A stretch of DNA of 64,000 nt from assembly GCA_028023455.1 (NCBI GenBank), contig JAQFVV010000056.1:4239717-4303716 (forward strand), written 5' to 3'. Below are positions 51,348 to 63,863 of this stretch, one piece after another. Both the position numbers and the translations under genes were made by a program. How positions within the stretch are numbered: position 1 is the first letter of the stretch; every line of letters begins with the position of its first letter. This stretch comes from Epiperipatus broadwayi (taxonomy: Eukaryota > Onychophora > Udeonychophora > Euonychophora > Peripatidae). The notes under the pieces are model-generated. The model did not search any database, was not told the origin of the DNA, and worked only from the letters and a program-made list of their open reading frames with translations.

Positions 51348-52247
51348 TTAACCTTTCCAAAATGCAGCCTAACATCCCTTACTTTTCAGCATTTTCTGAT
51401 GTTTTCTTTGTCTCACAAAACAATGTAAAATATATGATAAAATGTGTATTACTTTTCAGAAAATAACAAATTTGATTTTATTTGATAGATATTTGGTTTG
51501 ATTACTGAAATAAATTTTAAATATTCATATTGTTTCTGTAAATATTAAAAAAAATTACACCGTAATCAAAACAAAGAAGTTAGATGTCAAGTTTCTAGAA
51601 AGATTATTTTCAATTTATAAAAATCAACTAAATATTTTTTAATTTTTATTATTTTTAAACATTTGAGCCATATAATTATTTTTATTATATAAATCTAACA
51701 AATTATGCTTTAAATGTTTAAATTTTTTGAATATTTATTGCAAAATTATAATATTTTCTTTATTCATAAATAAAATAGTTTGTTTACGTCATAGCTTGGC
51801 TTTCTAATTTGTTTCAGGTCATATTTATGTTAGCTGCTAATATAACATTATATTTTTGAAAATAAAGTATTTCAAATCAAATAAAGTTATTAAATAATTT
51901 ATATTTCTTGATATCTAGTAAATATAATGTAAATTATTTTTTAGAAATATCTAAAATTGTAATAAATTCACAAATAAACATGTTTTTGCATCATTGAAAA
52001 TGTCAATGTCATAAAACGCTGAATGCTTTACAACCTTGGCAACACATAATGGCTGAACATGTCAGGGAGGGACTTATGTCTATTGTAAGAGCAGGAATTT
52101 TGAATTTTCCACTTTTTTCAGTCAATTTTTATTTATAATAAAATATACTGTTTTACACACATTTTAACATATAATATGAAAAAAATTTGCCAGGGCGCAA
52201 ATTGGCCAAAAGACAAAAAAATTCATCCGGATTGATCGAAAGGTTAA
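51348..52247 (-). mobile_element. piggyBac-like MITE, inverted pair, right copy
   Basis: TTAA at 51,348-51,351 and 52,244-52,247 brackets 892 bp. Read on the minus strand it starts cctttcgatcaatcc and ends ttttggaaagg. It matches 49,490-50,281 along its whole length with many substitutions. Shared blocks include gacataagtccctccctgac and cagcattttctgatgttttc. Each copy has its own TTAA pair, so they are separate insertions. Confidence 0.75.
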
Positions 52248-52384
52248 AGATAAATGTTTTTCTTTCCACATATATTAAATTTAAAGTTCTTATTCATCCA
52301 TAAATCTCCGGTTGTAAGGTTTAACTTCTCACTGTTTTTGATACACCTTTGGCCGACACTTTGAATATCACTATTGGCTTCCAT
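52248..52384 (-). CDS. Very weak minus-strand ORF candidate
   Basis: An ATG complementary to 52,382-52,384 opens MEANSDIQSVGQRCIKNSEK with less AT-biased codons than its surroundings. The frame closes at the TTAA junction of the adjacent MITE (stop complementary to 52,244-52,246). It could be a short exon whose donor I cannot place, or chance. Confidence 0.15.
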
Positions 52385-54853
52385 AAAATTATTGTAGTTT
52401 TTTGTCAACTTTCAAAATAAAATTTTGCTGATAAGAAGTAATTAAATTTATTCAAACATTAAGTACTTTAAAATAATTATTTAAAATTATACTTTTAACT
52501 TTTAAATAAAAAAATAACAATTTTATAAAAAAAATACAACTTTAAACAAGACCAGGTTAGATGAACAAAACAAGATTAAACAAAATATTAATAATCAATT
52601 CCCATCTAGAACAGTTGAACTCCTCTATTTATACTTTTTCTATCTAGCATTCTCATTTGTTAATTCAAGTTCTTAACAAATACTAATTTACATATAAATT
52701 AAATTTTGTCTCCAAAATAATTTTCTAAATAATATGACATCATTTTAATATTATATAAAATTTATTTGATTTTCTTATAACTTAGAATACTTTTCTTTAA
52801 ACAATTAAAATATATTTTTAATGATTTTAAAATATTATTTTTAAAGCAAAAAATATTATTTAAACAATACAATAAATTTAATTGTTACTTTTAAAATATT
52901 ATTTGCAACATTTAACTGTTCCCCAATTTTACTAACAAGAAAACACAAATCAATATTTCTGTCTAAAAACATGAAAGCTCACAGACTAACACATTCCCCT
53001 TTAAAACATGTGACACTTTCAGAACATTGTAGAATAATATTTAATTATTTACCATTTAAATAATAACAAACAAATAATTATTTAAAACACACTAAATATC
53101 TTATACAATAATTAATAATGTAATTAGACTATTGTTTTATTATTATATCAGTTAAATATAATAAACATAAATTATTTTTTATCTTTTAAATGACATATTA
53201 TATTGCTTTTATTATTTAAATTACACTAAAATAACTTTAAATATTTAAAATCTTTTTATAAACTTCCTATTTAGTAAGTTTAAACTTATTCTACTTATAA
53301 AATCAATATAAAATAGTATAAACTATTATAAAAAAACTACCCATATTTTAGGCTCTCCTTAAAATGTCTGTGATAAATACATGGGCACAATATATATATA
53401 TATATATTAATGAAAACAAATTATATATGACATAACCTATAGGATTTGCATTTACCAATATGTAATAAATAAAGAACATGTTAATAGTTCTAAACAAGCT
53501 TATTTTATTATTTATTATTATTTTTTTTATGATAAATGCCACAAGAGAAAGCATTTGAAATCTTTATCCAGGATTGTTTAGAGCTATTAACACAATCTTT
53601 ATATATATAATAATCCCAGTGCATAACACTATACTGAAATAAATATACAAATATTAATGTATTTATATATTAGTTCACAGAGGGCAGCACTTGATTTCTT
53701 AACCATGTGGGGTGATTTAATATATATATAATCATAGTAGCTTATTTTTATTCTGTTCTTCAACTGTTTTGATAAATATTTTCTTTTCAACTCCTTTAAT
53801 GTTCTAATATTTAAGATTAATGATGTTTTTCATATACTCTTAAATTAAGATATTCAATATACAACTTAAGTAAACAATATAAAAATATGCAACTCTATCT
53901 AGCTTCTTCTCAATATAAACTGATCTGATAATCCACTACTTTTTCAAAGCACCATCTACATTCTTTTATAATAATTTGTCTATTGCAAATAGTGAAAAAT
54001 AAAACAGCCTCTACAAGAGATTAATTCCCTATTCAACTATCATGAAAGAAGCCCAACATCACATCAACATAGCAATATCATTTCCTTTCTTAACACCAAT
54101 CTCTTAAAAGTATTTAAACATGGTTTTTACTTCTACTGTTTTTTTTAACTGGAGCTTCTAATTCTGTATGCAAATCCATTTTATAAATATTGAGATCCTT
54201 TTATAATTTACCTTTACTGACTTTATCTAATTTTATTTCTCTTTCAATTATATTATGGTCTCTCATTTCTCCATAAGCTGATCTGAATGTGTTTATATTT
54301 TATACATCCTGCTCATTCTATAAAATTTTTCTTTTTTATGTATAGCAATATTACTTAATTCTTGTCAGACAGAAGAAGGTTAGGTAATTTTTTAAATTAT
54401 TTTTTATAATCTTATTATAAATTTTATTAATTTATTTTTATTCTGTAAAATTTCCAATTCATTTCCATCAATTGTTGTGACTTCATTTTTAGTCAAATAT
54501 ATTAAGTGTAATAAGACCTTTTAAAAGAAAGGTGTTAAGATTGTTAGATCTTTCGAAACTGAATGTTTTTGTTTTTTTTTGACATTCTTCAAAAGTATCC
54601 TACTAAGAGCAGTTTTACTTTTCTCATAACATTTTCCCATGATTCTTACATTATCAGTCCGTTTTAAATGTTTAGTATGGCACTACCCTTAGTTTCACTT
54701 TCTTAACACATTTTAATCTATCAGACTTAATGTCTAATGTATAACAGATATAAAATATGAAATCTTTATAAGTATTTTAATGCTCATTGAATTATATATA
54801 TACACAACTTTTTACTTCTTTTTCTTTTTAAATTATAGCTCCATGATAATAAA
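52385..54853. other. AT-rich, no gene seen
   Basis: Short TA tracts near 53,390 and 53,720. No gene supported. Confidence 0.45.
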
Positions 54854-55129
54854 TATATAAATTCAACATTCCTTTTCTTTTTAAAACTTGTTTTATTCCA
54901 AACTATAATTTTCTTTCTCTTCCATACAACGTTTCAACTACATTCTGTAGTCATTATCAAGTTTCCTTAACAGGCTCTGACCACATGAAACGCTTCATGT
55001 GGTCGGAGCCTGTTAAGGAAACTTGATAATGACTAAAGAATGTAGTTGAAACGTTGTATGGAAGAGAAAGAAAATTATAGTTTGGAATAAAACAAGTTTT
55101 AAAAAGAAAAGGAATGTTGAATTTATATA
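54854..55129. repeat. 276-bp near-perfect palindrome with PLE-like motifs in both arms
   Basis: Arms of 136 bp (54,854-54,989 and 54,994-55,129) are reverse complements around the 4-base loop acgc. I count only about two internal mismatches. Each arm, read outward from the centre, contains gataatgactacagaatgt (left arm) or its one-mismatch partner (right arm), then agttgaaacgttg, and further out attccaaac or its complement and aataaaac. In the left arm ACTACA pairs perfectly with TGTAGT, directly before tGAAAC. This resembles the helix II-GAAA part of PLE hammerhead-like ends. A head-to-head pair of PLE 3' ends is the best guess. Confidence 0.9.
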
Positions 55130-57069
55130 GTTATTCTCATTGAATTAGTAAATATTTTTTTTAAAATATTCATCCTATATTTATATATTTTTTAAATACA
55201 TTCAACTGTTAGTAAAATTATATAGGTTGGTATGAAACATAATATTTCTAGTAATTTAGAAGTTTGAACTCAGATTTTTAAGCTTCCTACAGCTATCTTT
55301 CCATTTTATACAACCAATACACATGACCACATACATATGAAAAATATAAATAACCTCCAATATATGTATTTTATGCTGAATAAGCAATAAAAGTTGGTCC
55401 AGATCATCTTTCCTTTAGATATCGCTGGCCTGATAATTGATAGCATGATAATTGAATTAATGATATTTAAGTTCATGAATTTTAAATTTAAGTAAATGAC
55501 TTAGTAAATTGATTTAAGCATTTTCTTAAATTCAGATCAAGAGAAATTCAGCACTAATAAATGTAAAATTTACCAGGTAAATTCTCATGCTAGTTGTCAT
55601 TGGGGGCAGCAATATTGAAGAAGAAAAAAAAATAATGTTTCTCGAAACATTACAAAGCTATGTGTTATTGCTATCACAAAAGTATAAATGAAGTTTGATT
55701 TTTTAAAAAAAAAAAAAAAACCTTTTAACAATTAAAATAGATAATGAAACATTTCATTTTAGTTAATAATTTTATACTAAAATGAAAGTCAATTGCTACA
55801 TATATTGATTTTCATTTTTATTTGATCACTGTTAGCTAGGGATACTACAAATTTTAATTAAACTATACATGATACAACTGGTGATAATATGCATATTTTT
55901 TATACCTACTCTTTACAAAATAAATAAATAATGAAAATTGAAACAACAGCTTGAAAATCTTATCGATTGCAATGCAAAACATAGCCTTTTTTACTGTCTC
56001 AGCAATTAATTTCATAATGTGTGTGTGTGGGGGGGGATGGCTTTAATGTATATATAAAAGATGAATGTAAACAAAAATAAATTAATATTGTAAATTTAAT
56101 GTATCATCTCATTGCTTTCTTCAATGTAAAGGACAACATTCCCCAAACTTTTGACTCCAAAAATCTTTCACTTAAATATTTTATAAATTTAAATGATTTT
56201 TTGTGAAAAAAAATTCCCTGCAAAGTATACATCCCAATAATAGATATTTAGTCTAATTTAAGATACTTCTGTATAACAAATACCTAAATTAATATATCCA
56301 GATATGTTTTGCCCTTTTAGCAGATACATCATAGTTATAAAGAATTACAAAAATTACAAGAATAATTAGATAAAAGTGCAAAATGAAATTCAAGGAATAC
56401 ATTTTCTTAAACTTCTAAAAAGGACAATCCATGATAAAAATTTTACTCTGTATTGAATTTTGAAAAAAATATTTTATACAAATTTTTGTTATCAATATAA
56501 TGTATGAAAGCAAATAATTCACTTCTAATATATCATTCCAAATATTTTCAAATATTTGGATATTAGTTTTAAAATAAACATACATAAAAAACTACCACTT
56601 TTGATTCATCCTAAAGAAGGTGACAATAATCATGCCCTTAATAGATATCTTTTCTGTTTTAAATATATTATAAGTGAAAATTGACAATGTCATTTTAATA
56701 ATAAATGTCAAAAGTTTTAGCAATTTAAATAATTATTGGAAAACACAAACCTAAATAAAATCTGGACCATGGTTGCAGCTACTTAGTCTAAAGCATTAGT
56801 TTCTTGAGAATAAATTCATATTGAATATAATCCTTTGTATATCAAAGTGATCAAAAATCATTAATAGCTGTAAGATACCACTTTTGAATATAATATCTGG
56901 AGAAAAACTTATAGTATTTAAAAATTTAAACTAAACTTTTATGATTATTTATCTTGGAATAATTATGCAAGTATAATGATAAAACTGATAGTTAAGAAAA
57001 ACCTGATGGCTGTTGAGAATAAACAATGTGACTATTTATATGCTAAAAAGAGTATTTTTCAAAAGTAGC
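55130..57069. other. AT-rich, no gene seen
   Basis: A (GT)n/G8 tract near 56,018-56,036 and A-runs near 55,705. No gene supported. Confidence 0.45.
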
Positions 57070-57199
57070 AAAGAAAAGAACTTTTTCTGTCTAGTGTTGG
57101 TGGTCTAGTGGTTAACATAGCTGCCTTCCAAGCAGCTGGCCCGGGTTTGCTTCGAGTCAACTCATTTGACATATGAAAAAAAAGAAAAGAACTTTTTCT
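57070..57199 (+). mobile_element. tRNA-Gly-derived SINE, copy 2
   Basis: A 19-bp direct repeat, aaagaaaagaactttttct (57,070-57,088 and 57,181-57,199), flanks a 92-bp body. It shares gttggtgg, agtggtta, cagctgcctt-caagcag and the 3' end tttgacatatg plus A-run with copy 1 at 44,843. The anticodon loop is CTTCCAA (UCC, Gly), with a B-box-like gggtttgcttcg. The 3' acceptor arm is degraded (tcaactc). The long duplication shows LINE-type retroposition. Confidence 0.9.
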
Positions 57200-58571
57200 T
57201 TACATCTTGTAATTTTTCAAACTGTCAACATTGAGCATCAAGTGCATAAGCATCAAGTAATATCAATAATAACTGTTTTCACTTTTTAAAAAAAAACAAA
57301 AAACAAACAAACAATTTTTGAAAGATCTTCGTAATACAATTCTAACATAACTAGTGATGGTATTTGGATCAAACACAGTATTATGCATCAGAATTATTTG
57401 TATATTTATTTTAAATAAATAACTTTGTTTTTAAAATTTGAAACTTTGACGATGATATAAGAACATTTGGGTGTATGATCTCTCCTGCTTCATGCAATTA
57501 GCTTGATGGATTTAATATTCCAATCTTAAAACATTAAAATTCTTCATTTCTGCTCAGCCCTTTAAGATATATATGAGCCTGTCTTTTTTGAGTAGTCTGT
57601 CTAAAATAGTAGTAACACAATTTACTTTGTTATTAAGTAAGAATTAATATATATAAATGTTTCCATATTTTGTACATTTCTATATCTATATATTTATATA
57701 CTATGCCAGATTACTTTACAAACACTGCATTTTTTGCACGCATCTTTTGACAATTACTACTAACATTTCAAATAATGAAGGTGAAATGTATATTTTTAAT
57801 TACTTACATACACATGACTTTATTTTGTTTTACTCAGTCTTTCAATCATCTCCTTTTCATGGTTTCATTTCAAATTGGACTAAATTGCCTAAGATTATAA
57901 AAATTAAGGAGGTAAATATATACTATTAATCTCTACAACTGAACCTAATTATAATAAATACAAAGATATTCCTTCCTGATTTCATAAAATTAGTCTATCA
58001 TTCAAGATATATTAAAGTTTAAACTGCTAATGATGTGTTAATCTTCGCATTTTAAAAACCTAAGATGAGAAAATATTTATATATCAATAAACTGTCATCA
58101 TTATTTTTCTAGTGATCGGTATATATATTTTAACGGGTTTTGTAAATATTGCAATGTTTGATTATGACTATATATATATATAAATTAGCGTTTTTGGTTT
58201 ATTTTAAAGTATTTTTTAATTTTCACCTCTTCTCCCTCCCCCACTTTTTTTTGATAGTATCACCTTAGGCTATTTAATGTGACGGTTTCCCGCAATTTTT
58301 TTAAGTGTAGTCCCTTCCCAACACCTTTTTTAATTATAGTGCCTCAGGTGATTTATTTTTTTAAAAAATGAGTGTTTCTAGTCGATGACATTTATCACTT
58401 GCATGTGCCAGCAGTGTTTTTGGCTGTTTTCAAATTCAAAATGGCCACCGAGCGTGTACTATATCAGCACCTACTAATTATACCTATAATATTTAATATT
58501 ATATATATATATTAAGCAACACCCGTTAAATTATATATCTAAAAAAATTAAATTATGATTATTGTAGAAAT
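57200..58571. other. AT-rich, with a small inverted repeat near the end
   Basis: At 58,258-58,354 the ends tcaccttaggctat and atagtgcctcaggtga are imperfect inverted repeats about 65 bp apart. Just downstream a CpG-containing stretch, aaaatggccaccgagcgtg (58,438), could start a short frame (MATERVLYQH). Neither is strong enough to call as a gene. Confidence 0.35.
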
Positions 58572-58572
58572 A

Positions 58573-58650
<78 letters not shown>
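58572..58650. repeat. 79-bp (TAA)n microsatellite
   Basis: Pure TAA/AAT repeat. Unlike the (ATT)n tracts in the LINE nest, no LINE end is visible on either side. Confidence 0.97.
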
Positions 58651-58652
<2 letters not shown>

Positions 58653-61600
58653 ATGCTATTATTTATTTGTACGATTATCATAATTTAAATTATTTACATA
58701 CGTATATGAGTGTGCCTTTATTTGTAGTTGCCATTTGGTTTTAACTATTTTTAGTAGCTGATTAACTAACAAACAAATGGGACTCTATTTCCAAAAGTGT
58801 TGCTAAACATGAGCTAACGGCTTGTGGAAAAATAATCTTTCTCACTAACGATAAAAATTATATCTTGTTACGATCATACTTTTCTTTTACGGTATGCATA
58901 ATCACTTATTTAACCAATTGTTTTATATTACATCCTTATCTATCAATTAAAATTACCTAGTTATCAATTAACGCTAATATTAACTGGCTAGATATCTATG
59001 AATCTGTCACTTGGAAAAAAAGTCATATCTTTCTCTGAAGTGCTTTAGACATCTAAAAAATTCATCCAAATATTTTTTTGAGTTTAAATACAGTTCATGG
59101 CCATCATAACAGTTTAATGCAGTAACTACTATACCCCTAGGTTTTTTTATTTATTCAAAAACTACAATAAACACATATAAAAGTTGATGTATATATATAA
59201 TACATAAAAGTTGGCTGTTTTGTTGATAAACTTGAGTCCATAAAAGTGTACCACCAACAAAGCTATTTCTTTTTATTTGGGGGAGGGAAAAAACAAAAGT
59301 TAAAAAAATTTGAATTTCAAATATAAATCGAACGTTGTAAATAAAATAAATTGTTTGTCTCCTGTGATGAATTTTTTCTCATCTTTTCTGGATTACAACT
59401 TCTTTTCATTTATCTCTTTCTTTTCTTTTTTTTTTTTTAAAAATGCAACAAAAAAAAAACTGCAGTGAGATAAAGATTAAGTTAAAACCAAAATCTATGA
59501 ATAAAGCAAATCAATCATAGCCGTAAACAAAAAAAAAGTGAATAAAAAATGTTCTAATTTAACAGTTAATGCGAATTATTTCTACAGGTTGTTTATCTCT
59601 ACTACATATACTATTTAAGAATGAATGCACAGTGGTTAAATGCTAATGGAAAATCATTGAAAAATTAATTTAGTTTGTTCATTCCATGCTAATAAAACAT
59701 CTTAGTATTTGTTGAATTTTGTGGATGCAGAATAGTAGATTTTTTTCAACAGTAATTTATGGAAATTATGAGCACTTTTTTGTGGAAAGGGTTGAACCTA
59801 TTTTTATTTAAAGATTATCCTAAAAGACACTTTAAATGCATGAAATATCAATTACTTTAATAATAACAAGATATGACTGAGTATCGTCATTATTATCATC
59901 ATTATTTTAACCATAATATATCCAGCATGGATTGAATGTATTTCCAAGTTTAATGCTGTTCGTTTGGTCCATAGTGTCTTTTGTCCCCATCATTTTAGAA
60001 AATGTTCTATTGTCGTTCATCCAACTCATTCATAGTCTTTTTCCAGATCTTTTAAAATTTGTGGGATTTGATTGCCCATTTATTATCATCTTGTTCAGCA
60101 ATATGGCTGCTCCATTTCAGTTTATTAACGTTTTTCAATGTTGGCAGAAATGTTTATTTTTTCACTTCTGTTAAAAAAACCATAGGCTCAGCAATGTAAA
60201 AGTATAAGATTTTTTTCTCTCTAGTAATAAAGGCAATATTAAATTTCAATCCTTAAGCCTATCTGAACTCTGAAAGAAATTCAGTTTATCTGACCAGTTT
60301 CAAAATTCATATTGTGGACAAAGCAAATGAAGGTGCTAACCATTATATTATATATAAGGTTCTTTACAACAGAGATCTATAATTAAATGTAATGTTGAAA
60401 GGGATATTTTCTGGAGAAGATATTTAAAAGTAGCATTATAAAATGATGAATAAATATTAAATTTAAATAGATGTAATAGAAGTTTATGGAATATTGAGTA
60501 TAGTCATTTTAACTCTCTTTCAATACCTTTGTTTTATATTGTTGGTTTTTGTATGTGTGTTATAATACACTCAGGAGTTCAGTTCATTTTAAGATTAACA
60601 GAAGTGATAGTATGTTCATTATCCATACTATGAATGTCTGCTAAATATAATAAGAATAAGCTATATAATTCATTTTAAATATTCTCATCAATATATTGTT
60701 TATTAAACTGTCTAGAAATTATCAGAGAAAATGGAATCATAATTTTTTAAGAATCTTATTTAATACTATCATCTATTGTCCATTGATTAATCACACTTAC
60801 AATAGGTGTCTCTATAGTATTGCTTTTAATGCATATGTTAGATGAATTGTTAGATAATTTATCTATGGAAAAATTGTATTGAGTGAGTCACTATGGTATA
60901 AACCAAGGTAATGCTTATGGTTTCTGGATCTTAAGGGTCCTTTTGTTTTATATGTATATATTTTAATAAGTATTACAGTTTATATTATAGATATTAAAAA
61001 GACAATACTATTTTTAATGGATTTAATTTATCAAATAATTATTGTTTGTTTTTAATTTCTTTTAAATCATATAATTTTATTGCAAGATGATAATCTTCTA
61101 AATTATAGTATGTGTTAATAAAATAATTAACAAAATATAACTATTGTTTGTATGAAAATTTAAAATGATGGCATATTACTTGCAATTATATATCAGACTA
61201 AACAAATCATCAATGGTTCAGCAGCAGCAGCAAATAAAAGCATATAAAATTGTTAACTTTAGGATTTAATATCTATCTTCATATTTATTTTTGGCTTTTC
61301 CTTTACCAATGATTACTAGAATTCAAAGTTGGATGAAGTGCTTATATTCTTTCAGAAACCATTACCTGTCACACTTAAAGCATGAAATTCAAATCAGCCT
61401 AAGTGTTTGAACCTATGTCAATCTACTTGAATAATTATATAGATCTGAAATTAGATCAGCAAATAAATGTTTTAGTTTTTTATTTATTATAGGCACCTCA
61501 TTTTTCTAGCCAACAATGTAACAAAAAACCCTCCAACTTTCAATTTAACCAACAATACTTAAGCAACTCTCTACTTTACTGCCATTTAGTATGTGTTGGA

Positions 61601-61789
61601 GAATTCAGTGATTTCCAGATGCATATGAAATATTTTAATATTTGAAACTCATCTTCAGATCAGTTTTTGGCTATTTCCATCAGCTAATTTTTATTTGTTA
61701 ATGTACTTTTCTAAAAATATTCAACTACTAATAATATTCTACTGATTAGTGAAGATCACAACGTTTTGAATAGTATCATTTTCCTCTTT
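58651..61789. other. AT-rich, no gene seen
   Basis: The frame at 59,932-60,174 has no recognised domain. It may be a diverged repeat. A (CAG)4 lies near 61,220. Confidence 0.45.
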
Positions 61790-63300
61790 TCTTGAGTCGT
61801 TGCTAAGCTGATCAATGACAGCATTAGTATAGAAATCAAACTGGTGACCTTTACATTCATAAATACTAAATTTAAAGTAACAATCTACATAACTAGACTA
61901 TTCTATGAAAGGCAACAGTCATTAGAAATTTTATATATTTATTTATGAAGGTTCTCCTCATTTTTACATTTGATTTTTTTTTTATTGGCAGAATTAATGA
62001 ATGTTTTCAAACATTATGGATTACCACTCTAAGCTGATTTATGGAGCTTTTTTTAATCATTGCCTTGTAAGTGCCTTCCTTAAATTTTCTTCTGTTACTT
62101 GTTTCTATCTGCCCAATATTATACTGTTTGCCCAATTGAACATATGTTTATTTATGCATGCACCATCTACATTTACTATTTTAGATATATACTCTGTATA
62201 TTTAAATTATTTTTTATTAGGCAACTAGATTTACTGATAAATGTTCTTTCACATTTGCATGATATTTCATAGATACAGTTCTCTTTTTTAGAATTTTCGT
62301 CTTAAGTTCTGGTTAAGAATAGAATTTCTTATAGTATGTTATGGTTTTGAAAAGATGATTTAATATTATGGTGATTTCTTATTTTTTAGATCACATTCTA
62401 TCTCTGGTATCATTTAATATTCTTTTGCTTTTTTAAGGATGTCATAATAATGACTAATATATAACTATTCTTAATGAGCCTTTTTTAAATTTTGTTGTGA
62501 ATGGTTAAGTATGTGTGGGATTTTTTGTAAACAGTAGCTTTGGATTTTACTATAAAAAAGTCTTACTACAAGAACAACTAAGAATGCCAATTTTGTTACA
62601 GTTCTAATTCTGCTATGAATTTAATTATAAAAAAATATATTATTAATATGTGTGCAGAATACTTTTACCAACCCTTTAGCATATGCCCATACAATGAATT
62701 TATTGTCAACTTAGTGAAGTCAGATTTTTGGTGGAAACAGAGTGGTATTAGTCACTATGGTTTTGTTAATCAGGCATGACATTAATGAATCTATAGCTAT
62801 TTCTTAATTTTATTAGAAAAATTCTTTGTTATGTAGAATTCTCAATTTTCTGCAAGACTGTACTGCAAAATGTTAAGCATTACATTATCTTATCAATAGG
62901 TAGAGTTATTCTAATTTGTAAGCTACTATCATTTTTTTTTAATATTACAAAATGCTTCATTACTAGTTGTATTTGTGAATAAACTTGTTGTCAGTTAATT
63001 GTACAAAGTATTTAGAATTCTTAATAAGAACTGTGTTCATGATAAAGGATTAAGATCACTTAAAAAGAAATCTTCCAAATTTTGATGTAGTGAATTTTAA
63101 GAATTAACAATAAGTTTAATGGAGCTTCACCTTTATGAATGTTATGTAAACTACAAAGATGTCAAAGTTTGATGACATTTCTAAATCACTGAAGTCTGTT
63201 ATACCTTCTAAGAAATGCTTGTAGATTTCTGTCTGTAATTGATATAGAATTTTCAACTATTTTTATATTGGTCAATTGTGAGATGTTATTGTTATTATAA
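61790..63300 (+). repeat. Old dispersed repeat, copy C
   Basis: Same orientation and block order as copies at 30,410 and 32,840: tacattcataaatactaaa (61,851), agaaattttatatattta (about 61,925), tagtatgttatggttttg (about 62,331), and aatgcttgtagatttctg to tatagaattttc (about 63,213-63,254). Moderate divergence indicates an old family. No protein motif was recognised. Confidence 0.55.
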
Positions 63301-63863
63301 TAACAGCATCTATTAAACGTTCAGATTTGCTTTTGTTTGCTGAGAGAATGGTTATAGATTTGTTATAGTTTGTGAGATTTAATAATTTTCTTTTCAAATA
63401 AGTACTATTTGATGGGATGCTTATGCCTTTCTATTTTTTTTTATTCTCTGGTGAAAATATTCAGTTTTTTATAGAGCCAGTTTTTGAGAGATGTTATCGT
63501 TTTTGACAGATGACATAATGACAATGTTTAATCTTTTCCAAAAAAAAAGTTTCAGCATTAGTTAACCATTTGTATATAAGCTTTTTAAATGATGTTGCTA
63601 CTAGGTATCAGGTTTAATATGTCCATGTCATATAATTTAGAACCTCCCTCTCTTCCCTGAATGAAATATTCTTTAGGAATCTATTTCCACTTACAAAGGT
63701 ATTTTTTAATAAACATTCTGTAATATTATTGAAACATAATACTCGATATTTAAAAACATTTTTGAACATTTTTTTTCTCTTAATTATGTTAATAAAATAA
63801 TAAACATACTGTAAATTTGTGTTTTCCTGAAGGTTTGTGATGATGGTGTTCTAGATCAAAACT

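Noticed and set aside
59932-60174. 80-residue hydrophobic ORF
   Set aside because: The codons are T-rich, as expected for this composition. There is no domain and no splice or promoter support.
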